A stretch of 64,000 bases of DNA. It comes from Pagrus major. Its lineage: Eukaryota; Chordata; Actinopteri; Spariformes; Sparidae. The notes under the pieces were generated by a model. It was not told the origin of the DNA and made no database searches. It saw only the letters and a list, made by a program, of their open reading frames with translations. A program made the position numbers and the translations under genes. This document shows positions 23,301-38,300 of this stretch, piece by piece; position 1 is the stretch's first letter, and each line of letters begins with the position of its first letter. Location of the stretch: assembly GCF_040436345.1 (NCBI RefSeq), contig NC_133221.1:20085165-20149164 (forward strand), read 5' to 3'.

Positions 23301-26300
23301 GGGAGTCCTACTGAATATGTGAAAAAAGTAGCATAAAGTCTTTTGTGGCTCCAGAGGAAGCTGCATGTAATCTGATAAATTACCTCCAGTGATGTCACTC
23401 AATGGTTTAGTTGCATTGTGGGTAATGTAGGAACCAGGTTTTTCAAAAAATCAGTCCACACTGTTTGACTTATTATAGACAGCTTTAAAACAAATGGTAA
23501 TAATCGATTAAGCAAAACCAGAGATATTGCCTTTTTTAAACCACGCATTCTTCTCCCTGTCGCCTACATTACCCATAATGCGACTTAGCCATGAGTGGCA
23601 TCACTGGGGGCAATTTATCAGATTACACACAGCTTCCTCTGGAGCCACAAAAGGTTCCAGAGGAGCAGTTGTACAGAAGTACTCCCCAAGACCCCCCCAA
23701 GACCTGTAAACACACTTTCATGTGTCAAATTGGTGGAGTTACCCTTTAATGGTGGGCCATGGGTTAAAAGCAAGCACCCACTATGAGGAAAGGATCCCAG
23801 GTTCCCTTAATTGCCTGGCTTCCTGTGCAAAGTGTCATTCTGCTGAAAATAAATTAGGGAGCCCAAATAATTAACAAAAACTAAAACAGTATGAACATTA
23901 TTAGGATCTTTTTAATTTATGTATTTTTAAAAATATTTTTTGTATTTCTAAAATTTTGTTTAGCTGGAAACATCTGGCGGGCCAACTGTGGCCTGCAGGC
24001 CCCACTATGGCGAGCCCTGTGTTAGACTGTAAAAAACAGTGTTCAGTATCATCACACAGTTTGTGTGTCGTTAAGACGCCATTTCTTGGTATTCTCACAT
24101 GAAGTCTGGTACAGCATTGCGACGCAGACTATCATGAAGCACCGTATCATGACCCCATAACTGACAGCAACATGAAAAGGCATGTGGACAGGCAATTTTC
24201 TTTTGTTCTCTATGAAAACGCTGTGACATGTTTTCCTGTCGCGTTGCTACAAAGAACTGTATAATTTCGGCTGTAACGGTCGCCTGACTGAAACAGCCAT
24301 TTCCATGGCGACACAGAGTTTGGAAGTGATGGCTTTGAGGTGCAACAGGGGCGATGACAAGCATTTGAATTGTGCTGTGTGTGATTTCTATTTCCATTTA
24401 AAAGGGTAAAATGTACCTCATAGCCCAGAACCCTTTCAGGGGTGAAGGAGAGAGCCTGCCAATTCACCTCAATCTCAGAGGCTGAGACACTTCTGGCCCA
24501 GACTCCTGCTGGCATCCCACTTGGCTCTGAAAACAGACAACAGGAGACTGAGCATTTCTGCACTTCTTCCAACAGCACAGAGACACGCAGAACAAATCTC
24601 TTCAATTTTTACATTTATAACAGTGCACCATTCCCCACTTGGATGAATCATCACACACAGGTGCTGCTGGTAAATAGACCAACACCACACTACAGACTGA
24701 CCCCCTCTCAGCATGCTGAGAGGTAGCATAGATCTAAATGCCAACCGGTTTTCATAGCCATTCAAAAGAGCGGTGATATTTTGAGGCAATCAGTCTGTCC
24801 TTACATGAATGTGTTGTGCAATTTTTCCCCCCTACCCTTTTTTACTCATAAAAAGATTTCTGCAGATTTATTGTCCTGCGTGTCTCTTCTGCTTTTCATG
24901 CAGGGAAATAAATGCCTCTACCTTGAAAACCACTTTCATGATCTCTGTCCCCCTTTCACAAACAGAAAAAGCTTTGTAGCTTTGCAAAAAATCCCACTCA
25001 CGTTCATTCCCTTACCTATCTCTGCAGAGTAGATGGTGACCACAGGGCTGAAGGGACCCTGTCCTTTGCTGTTGTAAGTGCCAACCTTGACATGAAATGG
25101 AGAGAAGGGTGCGATGCTTTCGTTGCGGTACACGTAGCGAGACGCGCCAGGGGCAGAGGTGGCCACGTGAGTCCAGCTAACTTCTCCGAAGGCGCGGAAA
25201 GCAATGATGTAACCAAAGCTCTCACCATTCTGCAGTTCTTCGGGGACAGGCTGAGAGTGAAACACAAAACTATAGTGATATTAAAACATATACAAACCAC
25301 TCACGTTCACCCCGCCGCTGGGCTGAAACAATCACCACCCACACTCTCATGCTGCCAAAAGAAGTGCGTGACCCACAAATTGCTTTTGTGACCCACCTGA
25401 CGAAATGAAATGAGCAGTAAAATGCCATTTAAAAAAAAAAAGAAAATCCAAGCTCATTACAGAGCGTCTGTGCAGCTTTTAAAAATGAAAAGGTATTTCT
25501 GATTTTAATGAAATGAGAAAACTCAAATAATGAGATAGCATGAGCCGGCTAATGACTTCTTCAATATCTACATTATTTTTCAGCTCCCCGGCTGGCTTCC
25601 TCCTTTGCTCGATTTGAGCAATTCACTTTTTGGCTAAACAACAGCAATTCAGCGCAGATCAAAGCCTCATAAATGACAATAACTGTCAGATTCAGTGTTC
25701 TGCTTATGAATACATCGCCGCCGCCTCACATGCAGACTCTGTAACTATGAAATTACAACGACTACAGCGCCAGATCTCAATTGACCCAAAATTTATGACA
25801 CCCACGAGCCAAACAGAGCAGGGGCTTTGATTTAGGGAGAAATATTAAGCACCTCACTCAAAGATAAAAAAGATTAACTGCAGCCACTTTGAGTAACACA
25901 CTAGAACATAAGACTGATGACTTACCTCCCATGTGATGACCAGTTCAGATCTGCTTCCACCTCCTCCACCCACATCACCGGGGGCTGCATCAGGGACTAC
26001 ACAACACAGACCATGTTCACACCTCCACACAAGGAAACACTCCAAGCTTAAGAAAGTTGTACAATCACACTTTGAGGATTTGATATTTTCTAGCTGATCA
26101 GGATGACTTGAGGAGAAAAGGATAGTGGTGAATTGCATTTACTGTACCTGCGTCCTCTGTCCTGGTCTTGACTGACACAGGGCTCGGTTCTCCAACCCCA
26201 ACACTGTTTTTGGCCAAAACACGAAACTCATACTCCACCCAGGCATTTAAGTCCACTACAGTGGCCGTCAGTGTGTTCCCATCGATTACCTCAGGGACTG

Positions 26301-29300
26301 GAAAAAAACAAAAAAGCATTTATATAAGCTGATAAAAAACAGTGGGAGTAGCTGAATAAGAGTAAAACAAGAGAACTAAATCTATTCACAGTTGCAAAAC
26401 AACAAAATGAAAAGGACAAATCATTAAATAACTATGTTTAAGCAGTGCACGATGCCCCATAATGTAAGTGTTGTTATGATGAAAGTCACATGAGCTTTGG
26501 TTCGGAGTCTAGACTATCAAAAGTCTGCCATAGATCCAGAAAACAGACCTTCCTTGTATTTTACAGCAAAATACTCAAAATAAACTCTTAAGCTGGCATG
26601 CAAGTGTGATGATCCTACAAGTAATGTGAGGGAGTTCTCAGGGTACGATGTTCCCCAGATTTACATTGCACGTGATGGGAAAACTACAAAGGGTCCTATG
26701 TCCTCAAGGTCCTGTGTTGCTCAGCTCTAGGGTCACGATTATTTGACCAGAAAACACAATCAGAGGGTAAATGAGATACCTGGGAACATACTGTAGATCC
26801 GTTCCCTAATGTGGCTACTCACAGCTGTATGGATGGAGGAAATGTAGAGGACAGAGGTAAGTTAAGGTAACATAAAGGGGTAGGATATGAAAGGAGCTGT
26901 CTGCAGCAGTGTCTTCTTTGATGCTAATGCTAAGGGTGCCATAGAAACTTCAAATCCTACACACAATTACTTTAAACGTGCACTGACAGATTTTTTGAAC
27001 TTGAAACAAGCTGAAACACTACTGACTGATACTCATGTTATCTGACTTGTAAGTAAACAGTTGCCTATTCAAACATCCAGCAGATACGGAGCAACATTAG
27101 AAATCATTTGGAGTTGTGTTGTAGACTATCTGATAAATCCAAGTCCAATATTGTCTTTTGATCATTTTAGCTCTGCACTCCAGACATATGTGGCTTTCTG
27201 GCCGCTAAATGCTGCACTGTGTCCATCGGCTATTTTTGGTGAGAATAAAGGTCTAAAGGCATCACCATATCCACTGTATGCTATCTGCCTTTAGACCTCT
27301 TTCACACTACTTCTACTACAACTACTACAGCCAAAACTGAAACTGATGAGAGCGGTAAAAACTAAACTGATTCTAGGAGATTTACAGATAAAGTATCCAA
27401 CATTTCTGCAATAAAATGTCTAAAAGCGTCTAGACATCTGTTGTATATTTCGTTGAGCTAGCTGCTGTGTTACACTGTGGCTTTACTTATACTGTAGGTG
27501 GATGTGTTCTGTTCAACATTTTAGGCTAGCTGTGGCTCATTTCCAGTTCTTTGTCCTGTTAATCATTGAGCAGTGTCCCTAATGAAAACTAATGAAATAA
27601 AAAAATCAAATTTGAATTTCATTCCATTCATTTGGCAGATGCTTTTCTCCAAAGCAACTTGCCATATGTGCATGGAAACAAGAGCTAGATGGCATCCAAA
27701 CAGATTGACTTAGCTTAAGCCAGTGGTTCTTAAGATTTTTCTGGCATGCCCCCTTTCAGGAGCTGGAAAAAGCTCATGACCCCCCAGACCACAGTATGGT
27801 TCAATCATTAAAAACGATGGGGAAGCACCCGAGTTTAATTTAAGTGAGATAAAGGTCAGCACGATAGCATCAGCAGACTCTTGTTTGGTATATTAATTCA
27901 GCTGATATTGACTCCATATTTTCCCCCAGGTCATTCACGCCCCCACTGCAGTGGCTTTATGTCACCCCAGGGGAGCTCGCCCAGTTTGAGAACCACTGGT
28001 TTAAGCAGATGAAAAGTACTGTCTGGTTTGAGGACTGAGGCAGGTGTAAAGGTCAGTAAAGTGGTTTAAATGAGATCATGTAAAAGCAGCAGCGATGACC
28101 TCTAGTTCTCCTGAGTCAGACCCTGAATCCCTCCCATCTCCAGAGCTGACCCCACACTCTGACCTCCCAGCTGTAAGAAAATTTCCCTGCGGGGATTCAT
28201 CTGAACACCATCACATGTGGTATTAGATGAAAATTCATCTTCCGACTGCTGCCTACCTGTGTTAACCCTCTGCCAGCCCACAGTGAAGGGAGTCCTGGTC
28301 TGGATGAGGTAATTGGTGATGGGGCTGCCGTTGTCTCTGCCGGGGCTCCAGGCCAGCTGGGCTGTACTGTCTGTCACCTCCTCCACCGTCACAGAGTCTG
28401 GAGGGCTGGGGGGACCTGGCACAATCACAGGAACAGACGCTGAGGTTCTTGCACATGCAGAGGCACAGACGAGACTATGAAATGTGGATGTGACTACGTG
28501 TACTCACACCTACTGCAGGAAAACAACATGAACACCTAATATATTTGCTCAAAAGAAACACTTACAGCCAAACTACATAGCTAAAAGAGATTACTGTTAA
28601 GATGAAAGCCTCTATAGCTTGAAGTCGGCAAGACAGAAACATCTTTAAAAATCTTTGAGTTGGAGGAGAAGTTATGCCCTTCACAAGGAATTAAAAGTTA
28701 ATTCAAGATTTATCCTCCAATACTCGCCCAACTTGTAATCCTTCCCTTTCGTGGTCCTCCCGGTAATTGATCGATGAAACAGCAGACGTAAGTAGATGCA
28801 GGGAGTCAAATTAAAAGGTAAAAGATGAAAAAGGGCCTCGCAGCCCTGAAGAACCAAGAGTTTTATCATTTATTTTCATTATCCCGCCAATTAAGTGGTG
28901 TGATGTTTTACTTTAGCCTCATCTACTGTTTCCTGTCCTAATGAACGTGTCGGCTCATCAGAAATAATGGACCACTAGAGAGCTGTGAGACAGACCGCAG
29001 ACTAATAACGCCCCTAGATCTGCTCGCACTCCTCACTGGCTCTGGAGTGGTTTCTAATCTGAAGCAAAACATTCTAATTATTAAAGTGGGAAATTATTAT
29101 TTTGATACACAATCAATGCTTTGGAAAGATAAACCACTGATTTTGCGTTTATGGTTCAGCCGCTGCGTGCTACATGTGTAAAAGCGTGAAAGCATAAATA
29201 TTTAGCAGACCCACTCAACATGCATGTTAATAAGTAAGGCTGCTGAACTACATTTTCTTGTTTACACAAGCCTTTAACGTGCTGCCCACATACATTTGGC

Positions 29301-32300
29301 CTCCGAGGCCTGGCTTTAGAGATATTGATCTTTGTAAAACTCATTAGCAGCTCTTGATCAAAAAAACCTTTAATACACTGGCCTCATTAATACATATTAA
29401 TGGAGCACACAATCAAGGATCAATTCCTTATCCTCTTAATTATATTTCATTGGCTGAGGCAAGAGGGTGCTGTCACTGTCTTCAGGGTGTTCAAATAATC
29501 TGTTATTAATATGGACAGACTGTCTGGGCTCTTATTGTGAACTTGGCACGGGGCAAATTAATATCGGGCAGCATTATGAAAACTTACAGACATGCTTATG
29601 TTATTGTGAGCTAAACTGATTATTACCAAAATTCAGAATATAAGCCACACATGTCAGAGCTGAATCTGAATAACAGTATGTGATACAAGGGATGAAATAA
29701 TATTGGCTGTCCTCACTGTGTATTTCCCCATGCTGTCTTCCAGGGTGATGACGATGATGATGCAGCTGTCAAACAAGCACGAGTGCTCGTCAAGTGGTCT
29801 GAATGCTAATGACAGCGATGTTATCTGTGTAACATGACCTTCTCCATAACCACCACCACCCCGCGGAGTGTTTGCGAGGCACCGTGGAGTGGCATCTAAA
29901 ACATTTTCCACAACCAGTGTAAAAAACAGGAACCTAGATGATCACTCAAGAGTCTTTGTGTCAGGCGCTATTATCATTGACCTTCAGCGCTGCGAGAGGA
30001 GTGGAGTGAGACACGATGGGAAACAGCAGCACCCTGCAAAACGACTCAACAGCTATCGCTGTCTAATACTACATGACTGTAATAATTCCGTCTGTCACAA
30101 ATAATACAAATAATCTGGTTTTACTGCGAGTATGATCAAATCACACTGACCCAATCATTATCGCAGTTAAATGAGTTCGTCATCAATTGCTGTTTTTTTG
30201 AGAACACGTAGCCACAAAGGGAAGCGAGATTCTCACAGTATGTGTGCAGCTACTTTTGTCTTTAATTCGTCAAAGATATCTGCCTCTATGATTTCTGCCT
30301 CCACCCCAAAATAAATGGGGGATGAATGGATTTTTTTTTGTGGTGGCCAGAGCTTTGAAAAATGACATTTTGAAAAACTCACCAGCAACATCTATTTCCA
30401 GATTCAGTGTCCCTAATGCTTTGGATAATATACACAACACAGGACAGTGTGTCTGGTAGGAAGAAGATCCAAAAAAAAACAGCAACAACTTTTTCTGCAA
30501 AGATATATTAACGTCGGTGGTGGAAGGTAACTACGTAAGTACATTAAGTGTTTGCTGTACTGTGTTCAAGCACAATATTATTACTTCTTTTCCACTGTAC
30601 TTTTTACAGTTACTTCACTGTTTCCCAAAAGAGTACTGCCCCTCTAAACTATTTCGATGGTTTTATTTCAGTGTTGAGCCGCAAAGTATCAAATATTTTC
30701 ACAAAAATTCACAGAAACAACTGAAGTAGATGGGGACTTGTTTTAAAATAAAAAAACAACAACAACTGGAAAACAACAAACAAACAAAACATAAAGTGGC
30801 TCCGTATGGTTTGTGCAGCGCAATCCAAGTCTCCAAAAAGCCCAGAGATTCAAAAATTGATTTGGAAAGATGTTATTTATCTCTTGATGCACGATTGTGC
30901 TCGTGCACTCACTTGAAAAGCTAACACTTTTAGCTCAGCAGCTACAGTAAAGATTTCGGCTTAAAAAATGGTATAAATCACTTTTTTTGTTATCGAGTCC
31001 GTCTCTTGGCGTCCTGACACTTGGGTTACGCTGGAAAAGCTGTATGGAGCCATTTTGTGTTTTTTTTTTCAGTTATTTTTTTTTTACATTTTAAAACAAG
31101 TCCCCATTTACTTCAGTTGTTTAGGAAAATGCTGCAACGCTGTTTTGCTGTGAAGCTCCAGAAATGTTTCATGGACTAAGAAACTTAACCTGACCTTCCA
31201 TTAGCATGAGGGTGAGAAGATAATGACTGAATTTTCATTTTTGGCCGAACTGTCCCTTTAAGTAAAGGATCTTAGTACTTCTTCCACCACTGATTATTGT
31301 CCATGCATTGAGATGGATATGTTACAATCTGGACAAACAACAATACCTGCTTGATACCACTGGGGGTAAGTTTATGGGTTGTTTACTGGTTATAGGTATA
31401 AACATAGTGGAGGTTTGCAAATGCGATCACGACTGTCTGGCCACTAGATAGCCATGTCAGTTTAAGGTTTACAGTTGTGAAAGCTTCCAGTCGTCCCCCC
31501 TCCATGACTGGTTTCCTATTCAGCTTTATGCTTTGTCGCCCAACATTTGAAGCCATTCGATCCAAGCAATGAGACATTCACGACAGCTGCCGTGGGCAGG
31601 AAGTGTAAATAATGCACAATCTGAGTCGCTGACAAGTTTCTCTCCAGTCAATACTGGGGCCAATACATTTCCATGGGCTTGATAGTGCCTCTACATGAGA
31701 AACAGCCTCATTTCCACTTAGTCCTCGGCCATTTGGAAAGGTTATTTATGCCATTTGCCTACAAGATCTTCAGCACGCCAAGCTAAATCACTGGTGGGTA
31801 TCCTCGCAAGATAAAGATATGGATCTGAGCCGCTTCAAATCTTGACACCCTAATCATCCCTCACCTCATCTGACATTTAACATATTTGCGTACTGTCAAT
31901 TTGCTGGGCGATTTGGCAGATTATTGATCAAAGGCAAAAACATCCCTCCTCTTGCAAACCTGCCGCTCCCCGAAACACATCACAAAAGTTGTTCTGTTCT
32001 GTTCTGCCCGATGTAACTCTCGACAATTGTGTCTCTGTGGAGCCATACATACTGCACGAGTGAGCACAGACAGGCATCTAAACATTTTCCACTGTCAAGT
32101 ACGATCCAAGTATACTGGAAATTGGTCATTACAAAGAAAGAGAGAGAGTGGAGAGAGAAAACACAAATAGCTGATATTCCTGTAATTTCACACAGTTTTG
32201 TCAAGTTCTCCACTTCCACAAGCATCCCTCCCTGAGCGCAATATAAAAGAAAAGCAAGCCTCCTCTCCATCTGAGGTAATCAAGCGTCTGCTACTAAGCA

Positions 32301-35300
32301 GCACATGAAAACTGTGTCCTCTCTGATGACACACCGAATGGTTTTCATGAGAATATGGACATTTTGGTTTGCAGGCTGAAACAAAACCCATTTCAGTTTA
32401 AAAGCCAAAATGAACATTACACGCCCCGACAGCCAGCATTCTTAATAATCTGAGTAAAAAACATAACCATAAAACATCTTCAAAAATCTTTGCTTTTTGC
32501 AACACAGCTTTATTTGACAACAGAATACAGACACCTTGTTAACGTGGCTTTTTACATGACAGAGTGTCCTTGAGCAAGACACTGAATGCCCGAGTTCCTC
32601 CCTGTGCTTTGTGTGTGTGTGCTGGTGTGTAAAAGGATGAATCAGTGGAAAATTGTAAAGCGCTTTGTCCGTTAAGGTACAAAACGTTATGTAAGTGGAG
32701 TCCATTTGCCATTTACAGCTAGATTTTTAGTTCCCTTTTTATAAAGAAAAACGAACAATCCTGGCTGTGAGCCCTGTTTTAATTAGCGACTGCAGAGCAG
32801 AGAGGAGGTTTTTCTTACCTTTCACAATCAATACAGCCACGGCTGACAGGCTCTCCACGTCCGTGTCCACCACACAGATATATTTGCCGGCATGGTAAAG
32901 CTGAATGTTCCTGATCATCAGATCTCCTGCTGTTCTCTACCAAGGAGGAAAGAAAGCTTTATGTAGCATGAAAGATAACAGACCTTGTGACAGCTTATTA
33001 AAGAATGTAGTGAAGCATATATAAGGTGCAGTAAATAGCGGTGCCAAAAACGTTTGCAGATCCTGCAGTTATTTTGCTGGGAACTCTGCAGAGGAAAATC
33101 TGGCCTGTTTTCAAAAAGACATTTTACACCGGAGATATTTTACACATATCTCTCGACAGCATGTGCAGCTGAAGTCATAAAAGCGAACATAATGAAACAT
33201 TTTTGAAGACGACGGACCAAGACGAGCTCAGGTGAAAAGGATCAAGGCAAATTGTATGTAGCAAATGGTTTTTGTGTTTGACAAGGCCTCGCGTATTTCA
33301 TTTGCTTTTTGTAGAGGTCGTCGCTGCTATGTTCAAGACCTGTTGCAAGAAACTACACAAATAAGGTATTAGTATCAGAGTTCAGCTGGTTTTTGCTCGA
33401 CTGGAGAGGGAGAAAAGGCCCTGTAGATTCTCATCTGAGAGGACACCCGTAAGCGGCACATAAGTGGTGAAATCGTTCTTTTGGCATTGGCAGGGAAATG
33501 TGGCAGCACAGCCAACACGGTTTAATTATGGAAATTAAATTCCTTGAAGCAGCAAAGTTAAGTTGATAATCTCTTTGGACTGGGGACATTCTAGCATTCC
33601 TGGGGAAGGAGTCTCTTCTCAGATAAGAATATTGTCAGTCAAACGCACACAGGAAGAATGGTTAATCTCAAAGGGTGTGAGGGTGTTCTGAAAGTGTTTT
33701 GTCATTTGGGGCGCTGCCATGCTTTCATTCCTTTAAAAGACACCTCTAATGATGTGTATCCCCTTCTTGTTATACAGAGCTGTGCAGCAAGCTATGTCAA
33801 AGTAGGATTTGAAAAGAATTCAAGACTAGCCAAAAGTATTAAAAAATAGATTACCTCAGAAGGCTGAGCTCCAGTGGGAGAAGTGTACTCAAAAAGATGA
33901 CAACGTGTCACAATGGCTGAGCAACTAACCCATTACCTACATGATGGTTTTTATGTAGGAAGTGTATTTTGACATAGTAACCGCTGTGTTTCCATTCACA
34001 AAAGTACAATTGGAAGCTTAGAGGGGGCTGAATGATCTTATAGCACTTCCTTCCAAAGATTTTCACATTACCACATCTTATCATTCCTCAGAGGAGACTT
34101 TTAGAATTGCAAGAGGGATGGCTTCACATCACGCTGCAGCCAAAGCAGCCACAGTAAATCTCTCTGAGAGATACCGTGATGTCAAACCACAAGCTGTCTC
34201 TTTTAAGTGATGGCAGGGATGAAGTGAAGCAAGATGGGAAGAGGTGCCAACTGCCCATTCGCACGTTCTGAAGAAGTATGACTGCGGGTCACTCACCCCA
34301 CCCACAAGCTCAAAGTGACCGTCTCCCTTGGCGATGAGCTGTCCGTTAAAGGCCCAGGAGAAAGAAACGTCAAGGACGGGGTCACTGGTGACCTGACAGG
34401 GTAACACGATGCTCTCGCCCACAATAATCTCCATATCCGCTGGCCCCTGGGTGATTCTGGTTGGATCTGCCACGGACAGAATAAATAAAAAAAACATTGT
34501 GAAAAGAAGTCATTTCTAACGCGGGCGGCTGCCAATCTCACACAACATTTGTTGCAACAAGATGAACAGTGCTTTGTTGATTTTTCAGAATAAAAGCACC
34601 ATATGGTGGCATATTGCTGCCACGTCCAAAAAAAAAATTGCATCAGTATCATGTTTTAAGGTGAAAAGTTTATTGGGACTAAGATGCTTTTTCATGTTAA
34701 AACAAGATATTTTCACATAATTATGATATACACTTATTAAATTATAACAAGAAACTTTTCTTGTATGTACACATATATAACTATATATATAAAATATATA
34801 TCTTTTTATAATGTTTCATGTTATAATGTTATAACTTACTGTATATTGTTATGACATGAAACATTTCATTTTATATGATGATATACTGTGAAAATATCCT
34901 GTTATAACGTGAAACATTTAAGGTTTAAGATTTAAGGCAAATTATATTTACAATTGGTCTGCTGTACGCAATGTTATTGACTTTGAATCTTGCTAGCACA
35001 ACGTTAGCTTTCTGCCTAAAAGCTGAGCTCAAGGATTCTATGAGCTGAGCGGACTAGTTTATCTGTCGTTGCTAGGTCTTATCTAAGGTTTGTCCTATTT
35101 ACTGGAGTAGTGAACAATGTCTCCATTGCATGAGGACCTTATGGGATTGTAATGATTGTTCCAGCTATTAGTCAATCTCTCAGGCGTTGCCAGAGAAATT
35201 AAGTTATGGCTTGTAAAAAACTTTATGTTTTGATAGCAAAATGCATAAAAAAAAAAAAATGGTAGAAACATTATGTAACTTTTTTTTTTAATCTTTAAAT

Positions 35301-38300
35301 AACAGCTTCAAAATCATTCTGATGGTACAGTGTCTTGTTTCATGGTGAATGGTGTCTCTGTCTCAGTCACTCTGCCCTCCTCCTCCTCCTCACTTGTTTT
35401 CTGCACTATGTAACTTTAGTGAGAGGTTAGTGACCATGGTGTGAGCTGGATGATGCCCAACGAGGTGTGGATTATCAGGAAATAATGGAGGACTTGGAAG
35501 GCAGCACTGTCCGATGCGCAGCTCGTCAGATATTATCTCTCACTTATTACCATACCATTTTTCTTTAACTGGTGTGGCGGCGATACGCTTCCGTATGCAC
35601 AAGGAATAAAGTAATACAGCACTTGCACAAGAATGTGGTATATAATACACTAAGTCACAGGCAGAGCAGTATTATCTACATAGAGGAAGGTCTCATCAAA
35701 GTCTGAGTCGAATAATGTGATAACATGAAGCCTGCCACGACTAAAATGGCCTAATACTCGAGGCTGACACAGCTGGAATAATCTTCTGAAATCCTGATAG
35801 CAATTACAATACACTGTGGATCAGATAAAACTTCATGTAATGGGCTTCTCTCTGCATCCAGAACAAAAATGAGGGGCACTGCTACAAAGTCTACAATAGC
35901 AGTCATTTGGCTAAGTCTGCTGTGCTTCAAAAGTCATGATAATGAATCCACTAGAATCAAATAAAGAAGGTACAAAGGGAGTGGATTTGCACTCTAACAT
36001 CGTACCTTATATAGACTGTCAATGGATAAAAAAGTGTCCCCTCAGTTCTTAAGCTACTAATAATCAACGTCTGGGTCACTGGCTGTATTATGGCCTTGAA
36101 AAACAGTCATGTGAAAACATAACTGGCCTTGGCACTTAGAGCGGCAGACATCAGCATTCAGCATATTAATAAAACCAATAAGAGGACAACCAACTATCAC
36201 TCCACTGGAAACACACGCTCGACAATAAAAGCATCTGTAACACCTCCTCGCTAACGCTTTCATTGCTTCCACTCAGGGACTTTCATTTGTTGCAGTAAAT
36301 TGGTTGTTTCAACTGCTTTGAGGAGAACAATGATCCAGTATTTTCTCAAACACCTTCCAAGTGCATTATTGCAGCCGCTGCAGAATGCAGCCAAACAAAA
36401 CACTCAATAAAATGAAGCTGACAGATAAGAGTCGTTCTTTTAAGGTTGCAGTTGAGCGTTGGCATTGAGAAACATCCCCCAAAATAAATACATCAACAAT
36501 AAAATCGCATGTAAAAACATCTAAGGATGTTCCTTGATTATGCAGAGCGCCTCAAGCAGAGAGACTTCCCAAAGTTTTAACGTGCTGCTCAAAGCAAAAC
36601 CTAAAGTTTGTTTATGTTTTCTACCCACCAGTTATTGACTCAAGCCCTCACGGTACGGCAGCTCTCTCCTGTGTAAATCCATACTGAGCAACAAATTCTG
36701 CTTACTAAGTGGCACGCACAGGCATTCTGCTGTTTAACGGCGGAGCTTACCGGTAACGAGGAGCCTTCCAGTTGTACTCGACATGCCAAATCTATTCCGA
36801 GCGAAGCACGTATAGCTGCCTGCGTCAGACCTGCTCACGTTGGCAAGCCTCAGTGTTCCGTCCGGGGAAAGCGTGATCCTGAAGGAGCGCATAAACAGAG
36901 ACAGCAGCTTACAATCCAACTTAACACAGAATCATTTATTATTAGATAAACACCGATTCTGGATTTGTCTACATGTCAATGATAATGACATCAAAAGTGT
37001 GCGTGTGCCCAGACAAGGCTTGAAAGGGGCACCTGCTCTGACATCTACACAAAATGCTACTTGAAAAACAAGTTAAAAAATATGAATACACACAGTTTCT
37101 TGCTTGTAACAAGTCAAAAAGAATATATTCAAGGAACGAGTGAAAATTGTCAAAAGTCCCTACACTGTACTGAGTTTTTGTAATTCTGTCTGTAATTTTG
37201 ATGTCTTCTATTAAAGGTCCCCCATTTTGCTCATTTTCAGGTTCGTGCTTTTATTTTGGGTGTGTACTGGAAGTGTTTACATGCCTTGATGTTAAAAAGC
37301 ACAGCATTTTTCTCATTCACACCATCTGTGCAATCTGTCTGTCGGTCCTCCTGAAAAGTCTGCTCTGATTGGTCAGCTCTCACAGGCCTGAGCAGACACA
37401 ACCAACCATGTTTCTGCCCCTTCTTTGCTTGTGTTTTTGCGACCACGGCCATGCTGAGGGAGGTGACTGTATAAAAGTCCTGGTGGCTCGGTTGAAGGCA
37501 CATTTCCTTAATACGAGCTTTGTGCATTTCTTTGTGGATTGAGTGTTTTTGATACTTTCATAGTATTTATATAGAACCTAGACCTGCTTTATAATAAGAA
37601 GATATATAAAAAAATATATAATCTAACCTTCAACAATATGGGACCTTAAAGATGAAGATTATGAGTTTTTGCAAATGCAGTTGATTGGAGTATGTGCCTC
37701 CGTTTCCTTCACTACTTTGCACCATCTGTTGTTTTGCTACACCATCGTAAAAGAACACATGCAGCCACTTGCAGTTCACTCATCACCTGTCATTGGTGTG
37801 GATAGGCAGGTTTCCTTTCTTCCATAAGATGCTGGCGATGGGATAGGCCTGCGGTTTGCACTCTAAAGTCACTGTAGTTCCTGCCTTGGCTTTGAGCAAA
37901 GCTCTGAGGACGTTCCCTGTGAAGTCTGGTGGAGAGGCTGACGGGAAACAGTAAACTGACTTTAGTACAAGACTGCAGCAAATCTCCCCGGGCATCTGAA
38001 GCAAGCTTCAGTTTGATCTGTTCAAAAATCATCAAATGTTAAAGAAATGGAGACTGACGTTTTATAAAAATTTAAAGGAGAATCAACTAAATATAAAATC
38101 GAATCACTAGTGATCATTTTTTATTCTGTTTTTATGTAGAATATGTTTTTTGTTAAACTGGGAGTCCTTTATCCATCACCCCATCCTCACCATAACATCA
38201 AAGTGAATCAGGATATCACCAAGGGAAAAATTATGTTTTAAATGTGCTTGGCCCCACAAAACCAACCTCCCTGACCCCATTATCCACTAATCCAGACAAC

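Larger units (their letters stand above)
21781..24416 (-). other. cntn3 intron 18
   Basis: 2.6 kb holding two mobile elements side by side (22880-23190 and 23253-23745), plus a short piece at about 22260-22340 resembling the interior of the first. Nothing else recognisable. Confidence 0.65.
28416..32818 (-). other. cntn3 intron 13 (largest intron)
   Basis: 4.4 kb. Contains a nested MITE (30515-31292) and a LINE/SINE-tail repeat (32550-32716). The stretch 28900-29600 is rich in TAATTA-type homeodomain sites and could be regulatory; 31630-31940 is complex unique sequence. No exon-like reading frame was found. Confidence 0.6.
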
